Positions 42,270 to 49,749 of a DNA stretch of 64,000 nucleotides are shown here, piece after piece (within the stretch, counting starts at the first letter, position 1; each line of letters begins with the position of its first letter). The notes beneath the pieces are model-generated. The model worked only from the letters and a program-made list of their open reading frames with translations, made no database searches and was not told where the DNA came from. This stretch comes from an uncultured Clostridia bacterium. Its GTDB lineage: Bacteria; Bacillota; Clostridia; Oscillospirales; Acutalibacteraceae. The translations under genes and the position numbers were made by a program. The stretch lies in assembly GCA_937884995.1 (NCBI GenBank), contig CAKZZL010000012.1:1-64000 (forward strand), given 5' to 3'.

Positions 42270-42934
42270 TGGAATACAAAAGATTAACTCTTTTATGTGG
42301 CCATTACGGAAGCGGTAAAACCAATATTGCCGTAAATATGGCTCTTGATTTAAGAAAAAAATATGATAATGTCGCAGTTGCAGACTTAGATATAGTAAAC
42401 CCATATTTCAGAACCAAAGACTCAAGCAAGGAATTTGAAGAGGCGGGAATCCGACTTATCGTTTCGGAGTTTGCAAATTCAAATCTTGATATTCCTTCCC
42501 TGCCACAGGATATGTATGCATTGACTGATGATCTCCGCTTAAGAGCTGTCATCGATGTGGGCGGAGATGACAGAGGTGCGTTGGCACTTGGCCGGCTGGC
42601 TCCCAAAATCATCCAAGAGGGCAATTATGACATGCTTATGGTTATAAATAAGTTCCGACCCCTCACACCGGATGCTGAAAGTACAATCGAAGTTATGCAT
42701 GAAATAGAAGGCGCAGGCGGAATAAAATTCACAGGCTTGATAAACAATTCAAATTTAAGCGACGAAACCAGCCCGCAGGATGTTTTAAAAAGCCGGGACT
42801 ATGCTATGCAGGTTTCAGCCCTTTCAGGTCTTCCCATTGTCTTGACTACCGTTAAGCAAGAGTTGTATAATATTTTGAATGGGCAAATTGATAATCTATT
42901 CCCAATGGTCTTGCAAAAGAGACCTGCAAACTGA
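42269..42934 (+). CDS. P-loop ATPase of the ParA/MinD/CobQ class
   Basis: The 221-residue protein begins with the deviant Walker A GHYGSGKTN and has the 'VADLDIVNPYFRTKD' region and a DVGGDDRGALALG Walker-B-like stretch, as in SIMIBI ATPases related to MinD or nucleotide-dependent maturation factors. Its exact role is unknown. The ATG overlaps the last base of the upstream fusion gene, and the ferredoxin subunit follows after 23 bases. It may help insert cofactors or assemble the oxidoreductase; this is a context guess, not seen in the sequence. Confidence 0.75.
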   Translation: MEYKRLTLLCGHYGSGKTNIAVNMALDLRKKYDNVAVADLDIVNPYFRTKDSSKEFEEAGIRLIVSEFANSNLDIPSLPQDMYALTDDLRLRAVIDVGGDDRGALALGRLAPKIIQEGNYDMLMVINKFRPLTPDAESTIEVMHEIEGAGGIKFTGLINNSNLSDETSPQDVLKSRDYAMQVSALSGLPIVLTTVKQELYNILNGQIDNLFPMVLQKRPAN

Positions 42935-42957
42935 TTTTAATTAGAGGTGATATATAC

Positions 42958-43164
42958 ATGGCAAAAGTTACATTTAAGACCGACAATTGCAAGGGCTGCG
43001 GACTTTGCATTGATGTTTGTCCGAAGAAAATTTTACGTTTAGCCAATGACAAAATTAACAAGAAGGGCCATCATCCTGCTGAGATTTTCGACCAGGATGC
43101 ATGTATTGGCTGCGCTTCCTGTGCAATTATGTGTCCTGATTGCATAATCAAAGTAGAAAGGTAA
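42958..43164 (+). CDS. vorD: 2-oxoacid:ferredoxin oxidoreductase delta (ferredoxin) subunit
   Basis: The 68-residue ferredoxin has two 4Fe-4S motifs, CKGCGLCIDVCPKKI near residue 11 and CIGCASCAIMCPDC near residue 48. This size and form match the delta subunit of VOR/KOR enzymes. AGAGGTGAT precedes the ATG. It gives electrons between ferredoxin and the TPP-containing core formed by the next three genes. Confidence 0.88.
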   Translation: MAKVTFKTDNCKGCGLCIDVCPKKILRLANDKINKKGHHPAEIFDQDACIGCASCAIMCPDCIIKVER

Positions 43165-43174
43165 GGTGTTGATA

Positions 43175-44242
43175 ATGGCAGATAAAGTTTTAATGAAAGG
43201 TAACGAAGCTATTGCGGAAGCTGCTATTATTGCAGGCTGCAGGCACTACTTTGGTTATCCTATAACCCCTCAGACAGAGGTTGCTGCATATATGGCAAAG
43301 AAAATGCCGAAAATAGGCGGCGTTTTCCTTCAGGCTGAAAGTGAAATTGCCGCAATCAATATGGTATACGGCGTTTCATCTACAGGAAAAAGAGTTATGA
43401 CATCTTCTTCCAGCCCCGGAATATCACTTAAAGGCGAGGGACTTTCATATCTTGCAGGAAGTGATTTGCCGGCTCTGGTTGTAAACGTACAGCGCGGCGG
43501 CCCCGGACTTGGCGGAATTCAGCCATCACAATCTGACTATTTCCAATCTACACGCGGCGGCGGACACGGTGACTACAGAATGATCGTTTTGGCCCCCGCT
43601 TCGGTACAGGAAATGGCAGAACTTACTGTTAAAGGCTTTGAACTTGCCGATAAATACAGAATGACAGCTATGGTTTTGGCAGACGGAACAATGGGACAGA
43701 TGATGGAACCTGTTTCTCTTGACATAGAAGTTGCTCCTCAGCCTGAAAAGCCCTGGGCTACAACAGGCACAAAGCTTGAGAGAGAACATAACATAGTAAA
43801 TTCTCTTTCTCTTGTTCCCGATGAACTTGAAATGCTGAACTTCAAACGCTATGAGAGATATAAAGTGATTGAAGAAAATGAAACGATGTATGAAGAATAC
43901 ATGGTTGACGATGCAGATATAGTTATCGCAGCATTCGGAATTGCTGCACGTGTATCCAAGAATGCCGTAAATGAAGCAAGAGTTATGGGCATCAAGGCCG
44001 GTCTTATCCGTCCTATCACATTATGGCCATTCCCGGTTGCACCTTTTGAAAAGGCTGTTGAACATGCAAAGCAGTTTATTTCTGTTGAGCTTTCAATGGG
44101 TCAGATGATAGAAGATGTTAAACTTGCAACAAAATGCCGTGTTCCTGTTACTCTTTGCAACAGAGCAGGCGGAATGATTCCAAGCCCTGATCAGGTACTC
44201 ACAGCAATTAAAGAAGCTGCAAATGAAGGAGGTAACAAATAA
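43175..44242 (+). CDS. vorB: 2-oxoisovalerate-type ferredoxin oxidoreductase alpha subunit (VorB)
   Basis: The 355-residue protein is the alpha subunit: 'KGNEAIAEAAIIAGCRHYFGYPITPQTE' spread over residues 6-33 marks the TPP/pyrimidine and substrate region, and 'NVQRGGPGLGGIQPSQSDY' follows near 107. Best family guess is 3-methyl-2-oxobutanoate:ferredoxin oxidoreductase; a 2-oxoglutarate enzyme has the same subunit layout. The BCAA-sensing T-box favours the former. ATG 43175 has AAGGTAAGG upstream. It overlaps the beta gene by one base. Confidence 0.85.
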   Translation: MADKVLMKGNEAIAEAAIIAGCRHYFGYPITPQTEVAAYMAKKMPKIGGVFLQAESEIAAINMVYGVSSTGKRVMTSSSSPGISLKGEGLSYLAGSDLPALVVNVQRGGPGLGGIQPSQSDYFQSTRGGGHGDYRMIVLAPASVQEMAELTVKGFELADKYRMTAMVLADGTMGQMMEPVSLDIEVAPQPEKPWATTGTKLEREHNIVNSLSLVPDELEMLNFKRYERYKVIEENETMYEEYMVDDADIVIAAFGIAARVSKNAVNEARVMGIKAGLIRPITLWPFPVAPFEKAVEHAKQFISVELSMGQMIEDVKLATKCRVPVTLCNRAGGMIPSPDQVLTAIKEAANEGGNK

Positions 44243-44997
44243 TGGTAGTTTTTGATAAACCGCATGCACTTATAGATGTGCCTCTGCATTACTGCCCCGG
44301 TTGTACACATGGTATCGTACATCGTCTTGTTGCCGAGGTTATTGATGAACTTGGAATAGAAGGCAGAACAATAGGTATTGCTCCTGTCGGATGTTCTGTT
44401 ATGGCATACAACTACTTCAATTGTGACATGATTGAGGCTGCTCACGGAAGAGCGCCTGCAGTAGCCACCGGTGTTAAAAGATCCGACCCCGAAAACCACG
44501 TTGTTTTCACATATCAGGGAGATGGTGACCTTGCTTCAATCGGTATGGCTGAGACTGTTCATGCCGCAGCAAGAAATGAAAACATCACAATTATATTCAT
44601 AAACAACGCTATATATGGAATGACAGGCGGACAAATGGCTCCTACTTCCCTTCCCGGACAGGTTACACAGACTTCACCTTACGGAAGAGATCCCAAACTC
44701 TGTGGCTATCCGATTAAAGTTTGCGAGATGCTTTCAGAACTTGAAGGTCCTGAGTATCTTGAAAGAGTAACAGTTAACTCTGTTCCTCATATCCGTGCTG
44801 CCAAGAAGGCTATCAAGAAAGCTTTCCAAAATCAGCTCGATGGTAAAGGTTTCTCACTTATAGAAGTTATTTCATCCTGTCCTACAAACTGGGGCATGAC
44901 ACCTCAGGCTGCCCTTCAATGGATAGAAGATAAAATGCTTCCATATTACCCACTTGGTGTATATAAGGACAGAAGCGCGCAAAAGGAGGCTGAATAA
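44242..44997 (+). CDS. vorA: 2-oxoisovalerate-type ferredoxin oxidoreductase beta subunit, TPP-binding (VorA)
   Basis: This 251-residue subunit has the iron-sulfur/TPP pattern YCPGCTHGIVHRL near residue 17, APVGCSVMAYNY, and the TPP motif GDGDLASIGM...NNAIYGMTGGQ. It performs decarboxylation of 2-oxoacids to acyl-CoA or, in reverse with reduced ferredoxin, carboxylation. GGAGG precedes the ATG, which overlaps the alpha stop codon. Confidence 0.87.
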   Translation: MVVFDKPHALIDVPLHYCPGCTHGIVHRLVAEVIDELGIEGRTIGIAPVGCSVMAYNYFNCDMIEAAHGRAPAVATGVKRSDPENHVVFTYQGDGDLASIGMAETVHAAARNENITIIFINNAIYGMTGGQMAPTSLPGQVTQTSPYGRDPKLCGYPIKVCEMLSELEGPEYLERVTVNSVPHIRAAKKAIKKAFQNQLDGKGFSLIEVISSCPTNWGMTPQAALQWIEDKMLPYYPLGVYKDRSAQKEAE

Positions 44998-44998
44998 T

Positions 44999-45535
44999 AT
45001 GGCTGCTAGAGAATTCTTGTTTTCAGGTTTTGGCGGACAGGGCATTCTGTTTGCAGGTAAGTTTCTTGCATATAAAGGACTTATTGATGACAAGCAGGTA
45101 AGTTGGCTTCCTTCATATGGTCCCGAGATGCGCGGAGGTACAGCAAGCTGTTCAGTTATAGTCAGTGATGAGCCTGTTGGTTCCCCTATCGTTTCCAATC
45201 CGGATATATTGGTTGCCATGAATCTTCCTTCATTGGACAGATATGAAAAGGCAGTAAAAAAAGGCGGAATCATTTTTGCTGATTCCACACTTATAGAGCG
45301 CAAGGTAGAGCGTGATGACGTTGATGTTTATTATATCCCTGCAACTAAACTTGCAAGCGATAATAACATGGCTACTCTTGCCAATATGATTATTGTAGGA
45401 AAAATTCTTAAAATTCTTGATGACTTTAACGAGGACAGTGTACGCACCGCGCTTGGAAAAGTTATTCCCGCAAAACATGCTGATATGCTTGAAGTAAATA
45501 TTAAGGCTATGCAGATAGGCGCAGATTGCAAATAA
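44999..45535 (+). CDS. vorC: 2-oxoacid:ferredoxin oxidoreductase gamma subunit
   Basis: The 178-residue gamma subunit starts MAAREFLFSGFGGQGILFAG and has the typical PSYGPEMRGGTASC motif near residue 38, which helps form the CoA site. AAAGGAGGCT precedes ATG 44999, one base after the beta stop codon. It completes the alpha-beta-gamma-delta enzyme and closes the Val T-box unit before a terminator. Confidence 0.88.
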   Translation: MAAREFLFSGFGGQGILFAGKFLAYKGLIDDKQVSWLPSYGPEMRGGTASCSVIVSDEPVGSPIVSNPDILVAMNLPSLDRYEKAVKKGGIIFADSTLIERKVERDDVDVYYIPATKLASDNNMATLANMIIVGKILKILDDFNEDSVRTALGKVIPAKHADMLEVNIKAMQIGADCK

Positions 45536-45554
45536 AAATATACAGGAAATATAT

Positions 45555-45598
45555 AAGATGCTTGGAATTGCAAAATGCTTTTCAAAGCATCTTTTTTC
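45555..45598 (+). terminator. Intrinsic terminator of the oxidoreductase operon
   Basis: AAGATGCTT (45555-45563) pairs with AAGCATCTT and is followed by a run of six T; an alternative shorter hairpin uses the internal AATGCTTT copy. Confidence 0.8.
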
Positions 45599-45722
45599 TT
45601 TCACTTTTCATATAACAAAACATATTTCCACATGTTTCATAAAAATAAAAGTTAAACATCTGTTTTAGAAACAGGTGTTTTTCTATTTTTTTGCATTTTC
45701 CCTCGAATATATAAGCATCGAC

Positions 45723-46343
45723 TCAGACGTTTTCGGAAGGCGTATCTAATTCATGGACCTCACTTGCTTCAACCTCAATAACCTCGGGAACTCCCAATTT
45801 TTTGGCTTCCTTTAAGCATTTTGCAAAGAATACAGCTGCCACTATATCACAAATGGCTGAAAGTATAAGTTCCACCCCTATAACAGTCATAAAGGTCTTT
45901 ACGGTATCAAAAGGATTTACCAAAGCTATAAAGCCCATTACTAAAACAGCGATGCCCATAATTAATGGGAAGATGGGATGTGTAAAGCTGAAGTGTCTGA
46001 GATCAAGGGCATATTGGAATTGCAGTATACCGGAAATAATAATGGTAAAAGCAAGAATATATCCCGAAATATTTATGATTACATCAGGTTTTGAAATTAA
46101 AAATATACCTAAGATAATTGCAATAAGTCCCAATGCAAAAGAGTTTCTCTGACGACCGATAAAGTGTCTGCCCACAAAGTAGATAACTGTTTCTATAATT
46201 CCCAAAAGAAGTATTGCAATGGCAATTGCCCTTCCTACTACATCGGCAGCCATATCCGGTTTAATGACAAAAAAGAGTCCGAAAACGAAATAGATTGCTG
46301 CGAGACTGACAGTCTGGCGTATGCTTGTTTTAAGAAAATCCAT
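45723..46343 (-). CDS. DUF308/HdeD-like membrane protein
   Basis: This 206-residue protein has six membrane helices in three related pairs with the 'GLIAIILGIFLI' and 'GIAVLVMGFIALVNP' style repeats of the DUF308 (HdeD) family, and an acidic C-terminal tail. Members are linked to acid or envelope stress in some bacteria, but the function is not known here. GGAGG lies before the ATG on the minus strand. It is a single gene, divergent from the dehydrogenase gene. Confidence 0.82.
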   Translation of the reverse strand: MDFLKTSIRQTVSLAAIYFVFGLFFVIKPDMAADVVGRAIAIAILLLGIIETVIYFVGRHFIGRQRNSFALGLIAIILGIFLISKPDVIINISGYILAFTIIISGILQFQYALDLRHFSFTHPIFPLIMGIAVLVMGFIALVNPFDTVKTFMTVIGVELILSAICDIVAAVFFAKCLKEAKKLGVPEVIEVEASEVHELDTPSENV

Positions 46344-46502
46344 AATTTTCCCTCCTGTTTAACATATGAATATGCTTTAATTATACCTTCTTTATATGTC
46401 ATATGCAATAGCGTGCCAAATCTTGAAAAAATTTTCCCCGTGAGCGTGTACAAAAGTCAGAGTAAATGTGATAGAATAAAAAAAGAAATGGAGAGTGAAC
46501 AG

Positions 46503-47534
46503 ATGATACGAATAGCTTTCTTTGATACAAAAACCTATGACAGGGATTCCTTTGAGAGACTTGAAAGCCAAGATGTGAAATTTAAGTTTTTTGAAACAAA
46601 ACTCAGTGAAGATACCGCGGAACTTGCAAAGGGTTTTGACGGGGTATGTGTATTTGTTAATGATGACGTAAATGAAAATGTTATAGCTAAGTTATATGAG
46701 TATAACGTAAAATTCATAGTTCTTCGCTGCGCCGGATATAACAATGTAGATGTGAAAGCCGCCTTCGGCAAGATCCACATCTTCAGAGTCCCTGCTTATT
46801 CTCCCTATGCCGTAGCAGAACATACCATGGCTCTCCTATTGACTTCTGTCAGAAGAATTCATAAGGCATATATACGTTCAAGAGACTTCAATTTTTCTTT
46901 AAACGGGCTTACCGGATTTGATCTTCACGGCAAAACTATCGGTGTCATAGGGACCGGAAAAATTGGCAGAGTATTTATAGATATCTGCAAGGGCTTCGGA
47001 ATGAAGATATTGGCCTATGATCCTTTTCCCATGGATATAGAAGGGGTGAAATTCACTGACCTTGATGAGATATTCAGAAAAAGTGATATCATTTCACTTC
47101 ACTGTCCTTTAACAGATGACACCAGGCATATAATAGGATTTGACAGCTTGCCGAAGCTTAAAAAAGGTGTAATGATTCTTAATACTTCAAGAGGCGGACT
47201 TATTGATGCAGAGGCGTTGCTTCAGGGTATAAAAGAGAGAATAATAGGCGGTGCTTGTCTTGATGTTTACGAAGAGGAAGCAGATATCTTCTTTACCGAC
47301 AACTCAGGACACATTCTGGGGGACGATGTGCTTGCAAGGCTCATTTCCATGCCCAACGTAATTGTTACATCCCATCAGGCATTTTTAACACATGATGCAC
47401 TGGACAACATAGCTAAAACCACATTGCAGAACATACTTGATTTTGCTGCCGGTAAAGATAATGATAATGAGGTTTGTTATCATTGTGAAAACTTTGATAA
47501 ATGCAAAAGTGAAAAAAAGAAAAAATGTTTTTAA
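46503..47534 (+). CDS. D-isomer-specific 2-hydroxyacid dehydrogenase (D-lactate dehydrogenase-like) with a Cys-rich tail
   Basis: The 343-residue protein matches LdhA-type D-2-hydroxyacid dehydrogenases: NAD-binding GTGKIG near residue 150, catalytic Arg in NTSRGGLID, the Glu in DVYEEEADIFF and His in VTSHQAFLT. It should reduce pyruvate or another 2-oxoacid with NADH. The last 20 residues carry four cysteines (CYHCENFDKCKSEKKKKCF), absent from normal LdhA and suggestive of a metal site. ATG 46503 follows GGAGAGTGAAC; a longer upstream reading frame overlaps the divergent gene and is not used. Confidence 0.88.
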   Translation: MIRIAFFDTKTYDRDSFERLESQDVKFKFFETKLSEDTAELAKGFDGVCVFVNDDVNENVIAKLYEYNVKFIVLRCAGYNNVDVKAAFGKIHIFRVPAYSPYAVAEHTMALLLTSVRRIHKAYIRSRDFNFSLNGLTGFDLHGKTIGVIGTGKIGRVFIDICKGFGMKILAYDPFPMDIEGVKFTDLDEIFRKSDIISLHCPLTDDTRHIIGFDSLPKLKKGVMILNTSRGGLIDAEALLQGIKERIIGGACLDVYEEEADIFFTDNSGHILGDDVLARLISMPNVIVTSHQAFLTHDALDNIAKTTLQNILDFAAGKDNDNEVCYHCENFDKCKSEKKKKCF

Positions 47535-47540
47535 TAATGT

Positions 47541-47571
47541 GAACCTCTCGTGCTCAAGTCGCGAGAGGTTC
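47541..47571 (+). terminator. Probable terminator after the dehydrogenase gene
   Basis: GAACCTCTCG and CGAGAGGTTC form a 10-bp stem around an 11-base loop; only a weak TAATTTCT follows. The rest of 47572-47827 is A+T-rich with nothing I can name. Confidence 0.7.
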
Positions 47572-47827
47572 TAATTTCTACAGACTTTATTCAAATTTTG
47601 TTATTTTATATCGCTTTTCTCTTAATATATTAAAGAAAAAGGATTAATTATACGAAGCTATGCTTTAGATTGGTGTGCTGTCAGCAGATTTCATCAATAT
47701 ATTTGAAATGTATATTGTCAAAAACTATATAAGTCAATTATATAAATTATATATATTCAAGGGCTTTTAAAAATATAATGCTAGAAGATGAAATGTAGGC
47801 TTAGCGGCCGATTTTTTATAAAAAGTC

Positions 47828-47860
47828 TTGACTTTACCACTTTATCGTGGTAAAGTGGTA
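47828..47860 (+). promoter_or_regulatory. Promoter and operator of the his operon
   Basis: TTGACT (47828-47833) and TAAAGT (47851-47856) are 17 bases apart. Between and over them TACCACTTTA (47835-47844) and TAAAGTGGTA (47851-47860) form a perfect 10-bp dyad; a third half site GTGGTA (47847-47852) makes a second, overlapping dyad with TACCAC. A repressor, most simply the product of the next gene, would block RNA polymerase here. Confidence 0.7.
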
Positions 47861-47887
47861 GCAAACTAAAGTAAAAGAGGAAGAATT

Positions 47888-48187
47888 ATGTCCAATATTC
47901 GTAATGATTCAACGACAAAGTTATTTGAAACTATCAGGAATTTGAGCACGGTTGATGAATGCTATGCTTTTTTTGAAGACTTATGCACAATCAAGGAAAT
48001 TCAGGATATGACACAGAGATTCGAAACAGTTATGTTGCTTGATAAGGGCATGAGTTATCAGCAAATAGCTGACACCGTCGGAGTAAGCACTGCTACTATC
48101 AGTAGAGTTAACAGGTGTCTTGAATATGGTGCAGGCGGATACCGCAATGCGCTTGATAAAATTGCAAGTGAGGATAAAAAATTATGA
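47888..48187 (+). CDS. YerC/HisR-like TrpR-family repressor
   Basis: The 99-residue protein has the YerC/YecD (TrpR superfamily) fold: an N-terminal helical arm, 'CTIKEIQDMTQRFETVMLL', and a helix-turn-helix 'MSYQQIADTVGVSTATISRV' near residues 56-75. In Firmicutes such proteins are linked to control of histidine genes. Its position as the first gene of the his operon, behind a palindromic promoter, supports autoregulated repression, with histidine as the likely but unproven co-repressor. The stop codon overlaps the next start (ATGA). Confidence 0.85.
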   Translation: MSNIRNDSTTKLFETIRNLSTVDECYAFFEDLCTIKEIQDMTQRFETVMLLDKGMSYQQIADTVGVSTATISRVNRCLEYGAGGYRNALDKIASEDKKL

Positions 48188-49749
48188 ATATAAGTGATGC
48201 TGTTTTACAATCAAATGAAAAAATTGTTCTCTCTTTACGTGAGCTTTATTCAAAATACGGTTATGTGCCATACCGGATGAGCAAGTTTGAAGAGTATGAC
48301 CTTTATGCAAAAAACAAGGATTTCCTTGTTTCCGATAATGTCATAACCTTTACTGACACAAGCGGCAAATTAATGGCATTAAAGCCCGATGTCACCCTTT
48401 CTATCATAAAGAACAGTCCAGATGACAGATCAGATCTTCGAAAAGTCTTTTATAACGAGAATGTATACAGAGTTTCAAAGGGCACAAACAGCTTTAAGGA
48501 AATAATGCAATCCGGTATTGAATGTATCGGAGACATTAAGGACGATGATATTTGCAGCGTTCTTAATATGGCTGCAGAAGCATTATCGACTTTATCTGAT
48601 AGTTATATTCTTTCTCTTTCCAATCTTGATATATTAAATTCACTTATATCAAAACTTGACTTGTCTTCCGGACAGATAAAAAAGATATATAAGGCGATAG
48701 AAGAAAAAAACATACCTGAAATTTCGACTCTTTGCAATGGATCAAGAGAAGCAGAGAAAATAAAGAAACTTCTCTCCGTTTATGGAAAAGCAGCCGATGT
48801 CTTAACTGAACTCGATTCGATTCTGGCTGACGAGGATGCATATGGAAATTTCAGAGAGATACTCTCGGAACTTGCCGAAGGAACTTATGCAAATGACATT
48901 TATCTTGATTTCTCGGTTATAGATGACGTTAATTATTATAACGGGATTGTCTTTAAGGGATTCTTAAAGAATGTATCTTCTGCGGTTATTTCAGGCGGTC
49001 AATATGATAATCTGATGAAGAAAATGAAACGCAGGTCCAAAGCCATCGGATTTGCGGTTTATACAGACCTTCTGGAACGCATGGATGAAGATGATGAGCC
49101 TAAAAGCGTCAATGACGAATATATCAATATAGCGCTCCCTAAAGGAAGGCTCGGTGAAAAGGTATATGATATTTTTGCAAAAGCAGGATATGAGTGTCCT
49201 TCCCTTCTTGAGCCTAACAGAAAGTTGATTTTTGAAAATACTCAAAACAAGGTCAGATATTTCTGGGTTAAGCCTTCAGATGTCGCAATTTATGTTGAAC
49301 GCGGCGCTGCTGATATAGGTGTTGTGGGTAAAGATATATTACTTGAATACGAACCTGACCTTTATGAACTTCTTGACCTGAAACTCGGAAAATGCAAGAT
49401 GGCAGTTGCAGGGCCCAAAGACTTTAAGGACAATCTGTCAAACACATTGATTGTAGCAACTAAATTTTCAAATATAGCCCAGTCATATTATCGTTCCCAA
49501 GGCAGAGATATCGATATAATTCACCTCAATGGTTCAATAGAAATTGCTCCTATCCTGGGCCTTTCGGACGTAATCGTTGATATTGTGGAAACCGGCACAA
49601 CATTAAGAGAAAACAATCTTGATGTAATTGAAGATATCGTTCCCATAAGTGCCCGTCTGATTGCAAATAAATCAGCGTTCAAATTCAAGAGTCAAAAAAT
49701 TAATGAGATTTCAGATAATCTTTCAAAATTTGTGGAGGAGAGCAAATGA
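48184..49749 (+). CDS. hisG: HisZ-HisG fusion: ATP phosphoribosyltransferase with its regulatory subunit
   Basis: This 521-residue protein joins a HisZ (HisRS-like regulatory) domain (about 1-300; 'MALKPDVTLSI', 'GGQYDNLMKKM') to a short-form HisG catalytic domain (about 313-521; INIALPKGRLGEKVYDIF, 'DIVETGTTLRENNLDVIE'). Short HisG normally needs a separate HisZ; here both are one chain. It catalyses the first step of histidine synthesis, ATP + PRPP to phosphoribosyl-ATP, and the HisZ part probably mediates histidine feedback. It overlaps both neighbours by four bases. Confidence 0.9.
   Translation: MNISDAVLQSNEKIVLSLRELYSKYGYVPYRMSKFEEYDLYAKNKDFLVSDNVITFTDTSGKLMALKPDVTLSIIKNSPDDRSDLRKVFYNENVYRVSKGTNSFKEIMQSGIECIGDIKDDDICSVLNMAAEALSTLSDSYILSLSNLDILNSLISKLDLSSGQIKKIYKAIEEKNIPEISTLCNGSREAEKIKKLLSVYGKAADVLTELDSILADEDAYGNFREILSELAEGTYANDIYLDFSVIDDVNYYNGIVFKGFLKNVSSAVISGGQYDNLMKKMKRRSKAIGFAVYTDLLERMDEDDEPKSVNDEYINIALPKGRLGEKVYDIFAKAGYECPSLLEPNRKLIFENTQNKVRYFWVKPSDVAIYVERGAADIGVVGKDILLEYEPDLYELLDLKLGKCKMAVAGPKDFKDNLSNTLIVATKFSNIAQSYYRSQGRDIDIIHLNGSIEIAPILGLSDVIVDIVETGTTLRENNLDVIEDIVPISARLIANKSAFKFKSQKINEISDNLSKFVEESK

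Noticed and set aside
43175..44997. Naming the oxidoreductase 2-oxoglutarate:ferredoxin oxidoreductase
   Set aside because: The subunit layout allows it, but the branched-chain T-box and the ligases upstream fit a 2-oxoisovalerate-type enzyme better; kept as an alternative.
46164..46502. Long N-terminal extension of the dehydrogenase reading frame
   Set aside because: It is antisense to the DUF308 gene, has no dehydrogenase similarity, and a good ribosome site precedes ATG 46503.
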